NCBI RefSeq assembly: GCF_004027225.2
Contig: NC_044297.2
Location: forward strand, 3,430,047 to 3,494,046
DNA: 64,000 nucleotides
From: Strigops habroptila
Lineage: Eukaryota > Chordata > Aves > Psittaciformes > Psittacidae
Direction: 5' to 3'
Shown piece after piece: positions 1 to 19,260 of the stretch. Both the position numbers and the translations under genes were made by a program. The notes below the pieces were generated by a model. It was given only the letters and a program-made list of their open reading frames with translations. It was not told the DNA's origin and did no database searches. Position 1 is the stretch's first letter; each line of letters opens with the position of its first letter.

Positions 1-334
1 CCCCAATTGAGGGGTGATCCTTCCCTTAGGAGGCACACAAGTGGCAATGCCAAATCCTGCCATGACACAGCAAAAGGAGCATCCAGGCTGGAGCCACCCT
101 GGATGCATCAGCTTGGATTCTATGTGGTCCCGTTGGGGCTTTTTGGGAGTGCTGGCAGGAGGAGATGCGGAGGGAGCTCACGGCTGCTTTTCTCCTGATG
201 TAATTGATAAATGATGCAGTTTGGGCTGCAGCTTCTTGCAGGGTGTGGGGCTGGACTGACGGAGGAGAGATGGGGTGAGCAGCTCTGCCAGCATCCCGCC
301 AGGAACTCCTAGGAAAAAATAACCTATTGTGAAA

Positions 335-705
335 AATCAGAATCACGGACTGGAAGGGACCTTTAAGCTCCTCCAGTCCCAACCCCCTGCCACGGGCAGG
401 GACACCTTCCACTAGAGCAGGTTGCTCCAAGCCCCTGTGTCCAACCTGGCCTTGAACACTGCCAGGGATGGGGCAGCCACAGCTTCTCTGGGCACCCTGT
501 GCCAGCGCCTCAGCACCCTCACAGGGAAGAGCTTCTGCCTCAGAGCTCATCTCAATCTCCCCTCTGGCCGGTTCAAGCCTTGTCCTGTCCCTACAGGCCC
601 TTGTCCAAAGCCCCTCTCCAGGTTTCCTGTAGCCCCTTTAGGCTCTGGAGCTGCTCTAAGGTCTCCCTGGAGCCTTCTCTTCTCCAGTGTCTGTGAGCAG
701 GGCTC
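335..705 (-). repeat. CR1 LINE fragment
   Basis: The forward strand reads as the reverse complement of a CR1 3' region. It starts with the hairpin-like end (AATCACGGACTGGAAGGGACC), followed by the conserved stretches with GGGACACCTTCCACTAGAGC and CTTGAACACTGCCAGGGATG. The family is recognised from memory. The outer limit near 705 is approximate. Confidence 0.9.
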
Positions 706-1454
706 CCATCTGCAGCACCGCGATCGGTTTCATCCGCGCTGGGAGAAAGTGCTCTGGGGCCAGATGCGGCTCCAGAGAGAAAGCTGGGCCTTTTGCATGG
801 GTGTAAGGGGGGTTTCCTGCTCCCCAAATCCACCCTGAGCTATAGCAGCAAGAGATGCTCCTGCAGGGCCCCAGACTGAGCTGCTCACCCCCATGCAGGG
901 CCTGCTCCAGCACACGCTGAGAGCCTTTCACAGCAGAGCCCTTGTGTCTGTGATGAGGAGGAGGCTGCGCTCTGTTGTGACACTGTGGTTTCATCTGCTC
1001 CGGGGAGGTGACACGGGCCAGGAGCAGTCACACAGACATGAACACACGTGGTTTCAGTAACAGCGTTTGGGCAATCTTCTGTGACACGGGAGGGGAGGCA
1101 GAAAAGCTTTGTTCTAAAAATGACCCAGGCCATAGGAAATGCTGGGGGTTGAGGCAATGTGTTGACAGAACATGTTGTGCAGTGAGTGCTGAACGGTCTG
1201 CAACTGCTCAGGGGGGGAAATAACCTTCAAATGCACAGCATCTGGCCTTGAAATGGAAAAAGGAGAGACCCCCTGATACACCAGCAGTGAGGGGCACAGA
1301 GCTGGGTGCTGGGGTCGATTGCATTACATGGAGAGGAGCAAAGCTGGTGACAGTCTCTAGATGGGAACTCTGCAGAGCTGGTCCCTGGAGGGGCACCACT
1401 AACCCTGTGTGGCTGCATCACCCCATAGGGACGTTTGGGGTGAGGGTGATGGGC

Positions 1455-1522
1455 TTAGATGATTGACTAACTGGATGAGCTTTGAGGTCCCTTCTAACCC
1501 AAACCAGTCTGTGATTCTATGA
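1455..1522 (+). repeat. CR1 3'-end fragment
   Basis: A short piece ends in AGTCTGTGATTCTATGA, preceded by GAGGTCCCTTCTAACCCAAA. This is the typical CR1 3' end with its ATTCTRTG tail. It reads on the forward strand. Confidence 0.85.
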
Positions 1523-1749
1523 AAACTGGTAGTGATCAGGCCCAGCCCAGTGCAGGAGCTGGGCACAGTTCACCTGAGCAGTTCACCGTGCTCCCCTATT
1601 CATATTAGCCCAAATGCTGCTGTGTTTGATGCCCTATGCAATAACATGTCCATGGGAGCATGGATGGCGTTTGTAAACCCATAACGATGCCCCACATGCT
1701 TTGGGAGCCCCGGGACTCTGTGTCAAGGTGAGGACCGGCTTAGCCAGGA

Positions 1750-2500
1750 CCCCGCAGCGTGCCAGCCCCCCAGATCTGCTCCTACATGAGAACGCACTCG
1801 GTGCTGGTGCTGCTCGGGGGGGGGCTGCGGGCTAGCTCCTGCCCTCAAGGGCTCGGCCAGGGGCGCATCCCGGTGCGGAGCAGGAGCCGTTTGGAGAACG
1901 GTGATTTACGGAGCGCTTTTCGGTCGGGTGGGGGGGATTTGTCCGGGGGGGACCCGAGCCCCGGGGCTGGGCAGGGACCGGGCTGGCCGCAGCCCCGCTC
2001 CACAGCGGGTACCCGGGGGTGCGGACCGAGCCGGTGGCGCTGCAGGTGCGGGGGGGGTACGGCCGGGACGCGGACACGGAGCCGCCCCGCGCCCCGCACT
2101 CACATCCGGGGCCGGGTTTGCTCATGGCAGACGTAATTAACCCGGAAAGAAGCGGCGGCGGCGCCGGGAGCCACCCTCCGCCGCCCGGCCCCGCTCCGCG
2201 GGCGCACAGCGCAGGGACCCGCGGGGTGAGTGTCGCATCCCCCCTCGTCCCCACCGGCGGGGGCCCGGTGCGGCTCCAACCGCCCGACAAGGGGCTCCCG
2301 GAGGGTCGGTGCCCCCCGGAGGGTCGGTGCCCGACGGCGCCGGGAGCGGGCGGGGATGTGGCCCCGCGTCTGGTTGGTCCGTGGGTGCGGGGATGCGGCC
2401 GGAGCTCCCGTCCCGGCTCTGGATGCATCCCGCATCCGTGCCCCGGCCGGCGGACGAGGCCTCCGAGGCGCTTTGGTAGCATGGGAATGGGGTGCCGTGG
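1750..2500 (+). promoter_or_regulatory. PLEKHA2: CpG island, probable PLEKHA2 promoter and noncoding exon 1
   Basis: This stretch is very GC- and CpG-rich compared with its flanks. A good splice donor (GCGGG followed by GTGAGTG) lies at 2225/2226 and could end a noncoding first exon. The first coding exon of PLEKHA2 opens with a splice acceptor at 5288, so an upstream noncoding exon is required. The exact transcription start cannot be read. An imperfect 18-bp duplication (GGAGGGTCGGTGCCC) occurs at about 2299-2332. Confidence 0.5.
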
Positions 2501-5288
2501 GGATGGCAACAGCGGGAGGTGGTGAATGCTGCTGCCCCCGGGATGTCTGCAGTTTGGGAGCAGGGTCCCTGCGGGTGCTGCACCCACTGATCCCCACTTT
2601 GGGTCTGCGGGATCGGTAGCAAACTCACAGGGAGGATTTGGGATCGGCAGCTATTTGGAGTGTGTTCCGTGGGCTGTTTCTCTATGGTGGGATGAAGAAA
2701 CGTGTCGTCGCTGCTCGCAGCCTGCCTCTCAACAGGTTCATTATATCATTAAGGCAGATGCTGGAGTTCGTTGCTGGGCTCTGCCTGCACCGTCTGTCTC
2801 GTGTCAGCCGCCGGATAGACGTCGGCAGGGCGAGCTCTTTGCAAGACCAGGTAAAAGGAAGTTGTGGTGCAACCGCTGCGGCTCGCAGCCACCGCCCTGC
2901 ACGGCCGGGGCTGGTTTAGAGCTGTGTGGGGACAGCCAGGAGCCCCCACGAAATGGGGTGATCATCCTGCACCCCAACCGGCACTGGGGCAGCTCGTACA
3001 GGCCTTGGAGAGGAGGAGGAGGATGCTGTGGCTGCTTGCAGGTGTTGTGGGTGAGGTGCTGAGGTGGCTGGTGCTGCTGCGATGCTCTGAATGTCAGGTC
3101 TCCTATTCCATTGGCTTTTTACTGCTGCAGGGTGTCCCTGGGTCATGCTGCCATGGCTGTGCTGGGAATGCCGGGAGCTGGACATGGGCAGGCGTGATGG
3201 TGTGGTGAAGCTTCCTGGAAAGTCTGGCTGTGTGGCTGCACATGAGGCCTTTGAGCCAGCAGTGACCGCAGGAGGGGCTGGGATGGTGCCCTGCACCTTC
3301 TGCCTCTCCCTAGGAAGCCCTTCCCTGTATCTCAGGGGGCAGGCGAAAGGGTATTTCTGCCATAAACCTTCTTCTGTGGCCTTATTTCTCTTGTCATTTC
3401 ATTAACAGAGCTTGGAAAGGGTTGTCCTTTTTGGTGGGACAAAGCTGGGAAGGCAGTTGCTTCAGAGATAGGGAAGAGTCCTGGAAGATCCCACTGCATC
3501 AGGCGTGGGCATCAGCCATAAATCACTGCTGCCGGTGTGATGTCCGTCGTGTCTCACAGAGGATGAAGCTGGTTCATGGGCTGTCAGCCAAGCCTCTGTT
3601 AATAAAGGGGACAGGGGAAGGTCGGGACACTCAAGAGGTGTCCCATGGGTCCAACACTGCTGCCCCAAGGGGCTGGGGGCTCACCGAGTGCACACCTCGC
3701 TCTTCCTTATCCCTCTCAATAGCAGGAATCCCTGGATTCTTATTAGCAGCAGGAGGAAGAGAGACTTTGAGGTCTGGTCGAAGGCATTGGGGAATCTGCT
3801 TCTGTGAACTCCCACCCCCAAATAATCCCCCCAAAAAGCAGTAAAATGTGAAGTGCCCACATAACCCTTTACACGAGGGCGATTGGGTTGCTTCAGAACA
3901 GTCTCCTCCACTGCAGCGGTACCATTTCCCTCTTAGCAAAACCCTGATACCCATCTCTGAAACGCTGGTGATAAACGCTGAGATCCTGACACCAGGTTGG
4001 CTTGTTTTCTGCCACCTCTACCTTAGAGCTGCACCGCAGCTCTTGCACAACACTTGCCTCTCAGGGCCCCTCTCCACTGCAGCTATTCAGCTTGAAAATA
4101 CTATTTCCTCCTTTTTCTGCATGACATCTTTTACTTGTGCAGCTTCTGCTTCGGGCACCTGCACTGAAGAGCGGAGCATGAGTTGTCCCTCTTCTACCAG
4201 ACGCACCACAGTGGGTTTGGCTTGCTTTTGGTCATTGCTGCTTCCATCCCCACCGACCACCCAACACCGTGGTGATGGTGCAGAGACCCCATTCCTGGGC
4301 AGCCCTATGGCAGGGTGCTGTGCTGAGGGGCTCCCATCCCATGGCTGTGCACCTCCGGGCAGCATTGGTGCACAGAGCCGGTGGCACAGCCTCATGGTGA
4401 TGGGTCATTGTTTTCCTGCTGACTCAGCATCCCGGCTGCATGGATTTTCTGCTGGAGTTGCAGATTGTTCCCCATTTCCTGGGCTCTCTCTAGAACACCG
4501 TCCACTTTGGGATTCCTTTTTGTTACGGTTCCCAGGGACCTGGTGTCTCATCAAACCCTTTGTGGTTGCTTTGTGGGGGCCCTACACTGCTGAGCTCTCC
4601 GCAGGGCAGCTCTATGGGATGTGGATATTGCTGTGATGGGGCAGCTGGAGCTGTGATTTGGCATTGCCCTGGCACATCACAGCATCTGTGGTGCTGTGAC
4701 TGAGTCCATCTGCAGTTCCCGGTATTCCAAAGTCCTGCAGCTCCTGGCTGAGCTGTTCTGGTCCTGCTTGCTGGGCTGACCTGCCCTGCTCCATGCCCTG
4801 GGGCCAGCACGCTGCACCCTCCTCGTCACACTGGGTGATGCTTGTGCTTGACAGCTTCCCCATGGTGCAACGTGCAGCGGTAGCAGTTTGACTTTGCTTC
4901 CCGTGTGTTAATCCAGGAGGCTGGGAAGAGGCAGCCGGAGGTTTGGGAGAGGTTGGGAAATGGGACCTGCAGTGGGATGTGATGCAGAGAAGGGAAACCC
5001 CAGCTTTTCCTTGGAGCCTCGTGTGGGTTTTCACGCCGTGTGGTCACAGTGGGGTTGGGAACTGATGCTCACCTCTGTGGGGAAGAAATGGTTATGGGAA
5101 TGCCTCGGTTTTCAGCGAGGGGAGGCAGGTAATGCTGTCATCTGGACCAGCCCTGGCAGGTTATCCCTGCCCTCTCCCTCTTGTTATCTTGGCTGCATCC
5201 ATTACGCTGCCATCCCATCTGGCACTGATGGGTTGGGATGGCTCCCTGTGGAGCAGAGCACCCACCTCCCCCTGTCCCCGCTCCGCAG
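2226..5288 (+). other. PLEKHA2: Probable first intron of PLEKHA2
   Basis: This lies between the inferred noncoding exon 1 donor and the acceptor at 5288 (CTCCGCAG). I see no further exon, repeat of note or RNA gene in it. The open frames present lack family similarity. The extent depends on the inferred donor at 2226. Confidence 0.4.
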
Positions 5289-5293
5289 GGTGA

Positions 5294-13877
<8,584 letters not shown>

Positions 13878-14824
13878 GCGGGGCCCATCCCCGGCTGCTG
13901 GGGTGATTTGGGGTGTGCTCCATGTGTGTGCTCAGCGCCTCGGACCAAGCTCGCTCCCGTCGTCTCAGTGGGGTGAAGTGGCCCCATCCCTCCATCACTG
14001 CCCATCCCTGCGATGCAGGATCCGGCTGGACCCGCATCCCAGCACCCCAGAGAGCAGGGTCCTGCCTGCTCCCACCTGGGCTTTGCCCCAATGCCTCCGT
14101 GTTTCAGAAGCTGCCTCTGTGCTGGTCCCCAGCGTGGCCTGGATGAGAGGACATCTTCTGCAACCTCACAATTCTCCCTCCAAAACCAAGCCTGGAGGAA
14201 GCATCCGGAGGTCTCGGAGGTGTGAAGGGGAGCGTGGCCTTTCTTGTGTTTGGGACAAAACCTGTTTTTTCTCCTCTTTTGTGCTGCTCATCCTGCCTGT
14301 ACAAGGACACACTGCAGCTTCCCTAGGAGAGCAGCTCTGCACGCTGCCCGACTGGTGCAGCAACATCTCTGTTGGCTTTTAATGATGTCTTTTGATACCC
14401 GTGGCCGCTGTTAAACCCCAGCCCTGGCGCAGCTCCTCCAAAAGGCTTGTTGGTACCTCTGGAGCAGCGGTGGCTCTGGGGATGCTCAGGGATGGGGTTG
14501 GTTTTGCTCTGGGCACCGGGGAACCCTGCCTGGGGGTGAAGCGCTTTGAGCAGTGAAAAAGGAGTGTTTAACAGCACCGGGAGGACTCGTTGCACCAGCT
14601 GCTGCCTTGATGTGAGAATGAGCAGAAGTCTTTAGAGCAATGTGAACTTGTCATCTCCGTAACCAAATAAGCTCGTGTAGGAGGTGTGATAAATAGTGTG
14701 TAGATTCAGGTATTCCCTAGGCAGCAAAATTGTCTGTTATCCTCACCCTGAAACGCATGTGCAATCCTTGGGTACCAGTGAGGATGCAGCTCCCCATCCC
14801 TGCTGTCAGCATCATGCTGTGTTG

Positions 14825-14942
14825 GTGTGACCTGAGGCCCTCAGTGACACGGGTTAGTGGTGGCATTGGCAGTGCTGGGCAACGGTTGGACTTGATGAGC
14901 TTGAAGATCTTTTCCAATCTGGTTGGTTCCATGACTCCACAA
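14825..14942 (+). repeat. CR1 LINE fragment
   Basis: Sequence with GAGGCCCTCAGTGACACGGG, then GGTTGGACTTGATGAGCTTG, ending GGTTCCATGACTCC, is an aged CR1 3' piece. It resembles the copy at 8025-8247. Confidence 0.8.
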
Positions 14943-16310
14943 CCGAAGTGTAAGTGCTGCTTCAGCTTGCATTCAAGGGCTCTCACCCAGCCCCAGGGTG
15001 GCAGAGAGGAGCATTGGCCAGGTCCGTGCGCTGTGGAAAGTGGCACGTGTAGGGGTGGAAAAGCTTTAGTTTGTTCTTTTGTTTTCCTTTCTTTTTCCTT
15101 GTCGTAACATGTTCTCTGCTCTGCAAAACCAGCTCAAAGATCCTGTCTGTCCCTGCCCTTCCCAAGGCTCCAGCTCAGCCTGGGATGGAGCAGAGCTTTA
15201 GCTGTTGAGCTCTAAGCACTGATGAGCCTGACTGAGCTTAGCAAGGTTAAAACTGCATCTTCCTGCATCAGAGGGGCTGCTCCATCCAGGCAGCCTGGGG
15301 CAGGCAGTGACAGGACCCCCCGAGTTCAGGGGTACACTCTAGGGGGGGTGTGGAGATGCTGGAGAACACTGAAACTATGAAAACGAGCAGGAATCAATGC
15401 AAACGGTACAGGGTGAGTGTTTGTTATTTAACTGTAGAAACCTAGGTCATGCTGTTCCTTCTTTTGGCTTTATTTGCACTAGTGCTTGAGATTAATTTTT
15501 AGGCTGACTTGGCTCATGATGTGGTGTTTCAGGAATGTTTTAGGGATTTGGTAAGCCTGTCAATCACAGTCACAGCAGTCGGTGATAGTGCTCTGGCCTC
15601 GTTTCTGGATACACCAAATGCAGAGGGATGGTGGTTTCTTCGTGCCAGGCTTCAAACCCATGCAGTACCAAGTGTTTGTGTCGCTTGATAATGGCAAAGT
15701 TTCCTGGGGCCTGGGATGGGAAAGCAGAAGCTTGTTGCACAATTAGGGTTAATTATCCAGGAGGAGAAACTACCAGTGGCTCCAGCGCTGTTGCGACATC
15801 CCTGTTTCTCATTCCCACCCTCCCCACATCCCCAGGACAACGTGAAGGCTGAATGTGAGACCGGGACAAACACGGCCAAAGCCGAGCCAGGCTCCAAACT
15901 CCCTGTAATATGGGTGGTGTTACAGGGAGGAATTTCTCTCCCATCCCAAAGGACCAGGCAAGTGCAGCCGGACTTCGATGGAGCTTTGTGGTGATTTCTA
16001 AAGCAAACTGCTGTCCCCCATCTCTGCGTTCACATGGGGGGTAACACATCCCCTGTAGCGTGTGCCATGGATTTCCCACTTTCCTAAGGATATGGGCAAG
16101 GTTCGAGGTGTCTGGTGTGGGAAGAGGGGTGTGAAGGTGGGTTTGCTTTTTGCTATGCAAACTCCAGGGTGGTTTCAGCTGCGGATTCAAGTGCTCTTAG
16201 TGCCGGGTGCCTCGTGCGGGCGATGCTCTGTGGTGCCGGTACCCACCTCCCATCCCTCACCTGTAACTCCTGCAGGAGATGGAACACCCCTTTTTTTCCC
16301 TGTGTTTTTG

Positions 16311-16316
16311 AATAAA
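16311..16316 (+). terminator. PLEKHA2: Candidate polyadenylation signal for PLEKHA2
   Basis: AATAAA follows TGTTTTTG and precedes a T/G-rich stretch (GTGTGTTTTGGGGGG near 16358). It would give a 3' UTR of about 2.4 kb. Another AATAAA occurs near 16860, so assignment is tentative. Confidence 0.4.
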
Positions 16317-17815
16317 GAAGGAAATCCCAGTTGCTTTTCCAGGCTGGCTGTTTGCATTGTGTGTTTTGGGGGGAGTGGGGTTTGAACACCAGCTTCAGTG
16401 AGGAAAGCACCGAGCGGAGGGCAAAGGGGCATCATGGCTGCTGCTGTGAAAGAGGTTTTGATATCGTTTGTCACTGCTAGAAAATGAGGGGACAGAGACT
16501 AATCCCATCCCTTGCCCCCCAGCGTGGTCCACACCAGCCTCGTGCACGAGAGGAACGTGATGTCCTGCTGTTGGCTGGCAGCCGCTGGGCTGAGGACATG
16601 GGGGATGCTCATGACAATGGGCTTTTGCACATGGGATTATTGGGATTTCTCTTTCTGGCTCGCTGGGTAATTCTTTCCCCACCGTGGGCTTTTCAGCACC
16701 GTTGTTCTGCTGGCCTGAGGAATGTGGAGCCTCCCCCCCCAGCGGAGCCTCCCCCCCCAGTCCCACACTGCCCTGAGACCTATTCAAACCTGCCAAATTC
16801 AGATTACTCGTGACCTAAATGGGATCTAGTCGCCATTCCCTGGAGAGGAGGTGGTGTTGCAATAAACCACAAACCAAAACTGGAAGGGGCAGAATTCCTG
16901 CTCTGCTGAACCCCGCTGCAGCTCCGTTGGAGGCAGCAACAGGAGTGACACAGGCAGAAATGAGACAATGGAGGGTCCTTGGTTTGCAGAACAGTGTGAG
17001 AACAGCGCGGGTGCATCTGCTGAGGTTTACATCAAATGGGGCAGGACTTGCGCACATACGGATTTTGTGTGTGGTTCTGGCTGTGACTTAACTGCAGCTT
17101 CCTTTTCCTGTTCTTATTCAGCTCAGTAGCTCTCAGACTGCATCTGATGGGGCTTCCTCTTTTGGGTGCCAGGCTGCTTGAAGCTCCTGCTCATTTTGGT
17201 ACCCTGTGCAGTGGGCTGGAGCCGGAGTTGTGACTAGCACATGGATGGGAGCTCCAGCCCTTCCCTGCAGCTCTGGGTGGAAACGAGCCCTCACTCCTTT
17301 GCCTAACGAGGCAAAGCTGGGATTTAACAGGTTTGTAAAACACAAATGGTCACCACTGCATGGTCACGGGTTTTAAAGACCATGAGACAGGGGAGGAGCA
17401 GGTCATTTAAATAACCCCTGTACCACTCTGGAGTGGCCACAGTGTCCTATGGCTGATGTTTCTGTAGTATGAGCATGCAGTTACATCAATAGACACAAAT
17501 GCTGCTTTTGAGACGCCCAAACAGTGACTGCAATGGCTGCACTGTGGCTTTGCATGGCTGGAAGAGGCAGTAATTCTCCTGCTAAGTCTAACCCAGCTTC
17601 CCCTGCAGCCAGGGAACATGGTTTTACACAGATGATGTAGAATGTGAACTCATCCCTTCAGCAGAGCCTCTATAACATCGTGTTACTCAACTTTAAGGGT
17701 TTGCAAAGTCCAGTACCACAAACCTACACACCAGTGGCTGTGTCTCCGTGTGGCTGGATGGACTCTGCCAACACTGAAGGGACGTGGACTCGGCTCCTTC
17801 CAGACTTTATTAAGA

Positions 17816-17821
17816 TCTGTT
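17816..17821 (-). terminator. TM2D2: Polyadenylation signal of TM2D2
   Basis: TTTATT on the forward strand is AATAAA on the reverse strand. It lies about 246 bases past the TM2D2 stop codon at 18067-18069 and gives a compact 3' UTR. Confidence 0.65.
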
Positions 17822-18066
17822 CAACCACCTGCGTTTCAAGGGTCTCATTTCTTAAACTGCCACCGCCTGGGGGCAAATCCAGATCACTTCAAACAATCAA
17901 AATAGATACCGAGCAAATTTGTGTCCGAGGTTTGCACAGAGGCATTAACAGCAATAATTGTTCTGCACGTTACATTACAGCTTTGGCGCGAGGCCACAGT
18001 CTGTTTGGATGCAGTGGGGTCCATCTCCAGCCCCCCAGATCCACCGTCGGGGTCTGCACAGCTCTC

Positions 18067-19009
18067 TCAATACACCGTGCACCAGTTGCTGCCGTCGCTG
18101 GGCATCAGCCCGCCGGTGATGAGGAGAATCAGATCCACGAACCACCAGATTCCCAGCCCGCCCAGGGTCAGCAGCTTCCCCACGGCGGTCCCGGTGTGGC
18201 CGAGGCAGAACCGATCCACTCCGAAGCACCCCAGGAAGAAGGAGTAGAGCAGAGTGGTTATGAAGTAGTGTCCAGTGTACCTGCAAAGGGGAGCGTCGGG
18301 CACGTCGGAGCGGGGATGCCGTCGGCGCCTCGCCGGCCTCACCCCGTTCCTTACAGCGGGGCTCCCTCCGGCGGGGGGCCGGGAGCGGTGCAGCCGGTAA
18401 GGGAAGAGGGGGAAGCGGGGAGAGAAGGGATCGCGTCCTACTTGACGCAGGGCCGGCTGCCCCGCAGGAAGCTCCGCGGTTCAGCGCACTCGATGCCGTC
18501 CAGCGCCCGGCACTGCACCCGCGTGTGGTCCACTTCGCCGTAAGCCTGTCCTCCGAACTGCGGCAGTGCGGGGCGCTCAGCCGCGGGCCGGGCCCTCCCG
18601 AGCCTCCCTCCTTCCCTCCCTCCCGCCGCTCCTCACCTTCACGCAGCCGTGGCCCAGCTCCTGCTGCGCCGTCGCGTTCCCGCCGTGGTCCACCGGCTCC
18701 TCGCACTCCACGAACTCCTCGGGGCTGCGGGGAAGGCGGCGGGCGGTGAAGGGGGTGCGTGAAGCAGCTGCTTCCCTCCACCCCCCCCCAACCCCGTCCC
18801 CGGTGCGGCGCTCACAGGTAGGTGCAGAGCACCAGCGGCGCCTGCGGGTCGCTGTAGACCCATGCGGGAGGCGGCGGCGGGTCGGGCTCGGTGGCGTTGT
18901 GCGGGAGCCCGCGGGAGGCGCCGTGCAGCAGCAGCAGGTTGCCGAGCAGCAGCACGGCCTGCCCGCACAGCAGAGCGTACCCCACCGGCCCGCCGCGCCG
19001 CGGCGCCAT
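18067..19009 (-). CDS. TM2D2: TM2D2, TM2-domain membrane protein
   Basis: Four exons on the reverse strand, in order 18816-19009, 18637-18724, 18442-18557 and 18067-18280, join in frame (612 nt, 203 residues; human 214). The start ATG at 19009 has a strong context (GCCGCCATGG). An N-terminal hydrophobic signal/anchor ([17 protein letters not shown]) is followed by a Cys-rich luminal part with [14 protein letters not shown]. The C-terminal TM2 domain comes last: two membrane helices flanking the loop [17 protein letters not shown] with the conserved DRF motif, ending [12 protein letters not shown]2D proteins are conserved; the fly orthologues act in Notch signalling and neuronal maintenance. 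Transcription runs opposite to PLEKHA2 and ADAM9. The gene appears intact. Confidence 0.95.
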
Positions 19010-19260
19010 GGCGGCGCCCGCTGCTAGGGCACACCGCACCGGGCACCGCCCCGCCCCGCCCCGCCCCGAGCACCGCACCGCCGCGCTGGCCAATGGGAGC
19101 CCACCGTTTCGCATTAGGGGGCGGGGAATAGGCGCTCGCAGCCAGTCAGAGCGAAGGAGGAAAAGCTGCTAGAGAGGGCAGTGAAGGAAGTGCGCCCTAA
19201 GCGAGGAGGTGATTGGCTGCTTGGAAGGACGGGAAGCCTATAAGCGGAGGCTCCGGGGAT
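19010..19260. promoter_or_regulatory. TM2D2 CpG-island promoter, possibly bidirectional
   Basis: Repeated GC boxes (CCCCGCCCC tandem, about 19047-19070) lie next to the TM2D2 start. CCAAT boxes occur at 19090-19094 (forward) and at 19212-19216 (as ATTGG). On the forward strand, CTATAAGC at 19238-19245 sits about 25 bases downstream of the second CCAAT box, the spacing of a TATA-type promoter pointing towards ADAM9. CpG density stays high to about 19700. Whether a forward transcript exists cannot be decided from sequence. Confidence 0.5.

Larger units (their letters stand above)
1..1740. other. Noncoding flank upstream of PLEKHA2
   Basis: Apart from the CR1 pieces at about 335-705 and 1455-1522, I see no exon-like frame with plausible splice sites and no RNA gene here. 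Open frames on both strands are short and of low similarity to any family I know. It is probably intergenic sequence before the PLEKHA2 promoter. Confidence 0.5.
13878..17815 (+). other. PLEKHA2 3' region and PLEKHA2-TM2D2 intergenic sequence
   Basis: This probably contains the PLEKHA2 3' UTR. An AATAAA at 16311-16316 is a candidate polyadenylation signal. A CR1 piece lies at about 14825-14942. I see no trypsin-like serine protease exon (no GNSGGP-type motif), so HTRA4, which lies between PLEKHA2 and TM2D2 in mammals, is not recognisable here. Confidence 0.5.

Noticed and set aside
1832-2597. Several overlapping long open frames on both strands in the first CpG island
   Set aside because: Stop-poor GC-rich sequence produces these by chance. 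The compositions are Pro/Arg/Gly-rich and none matches PLEKHA2 or another family.
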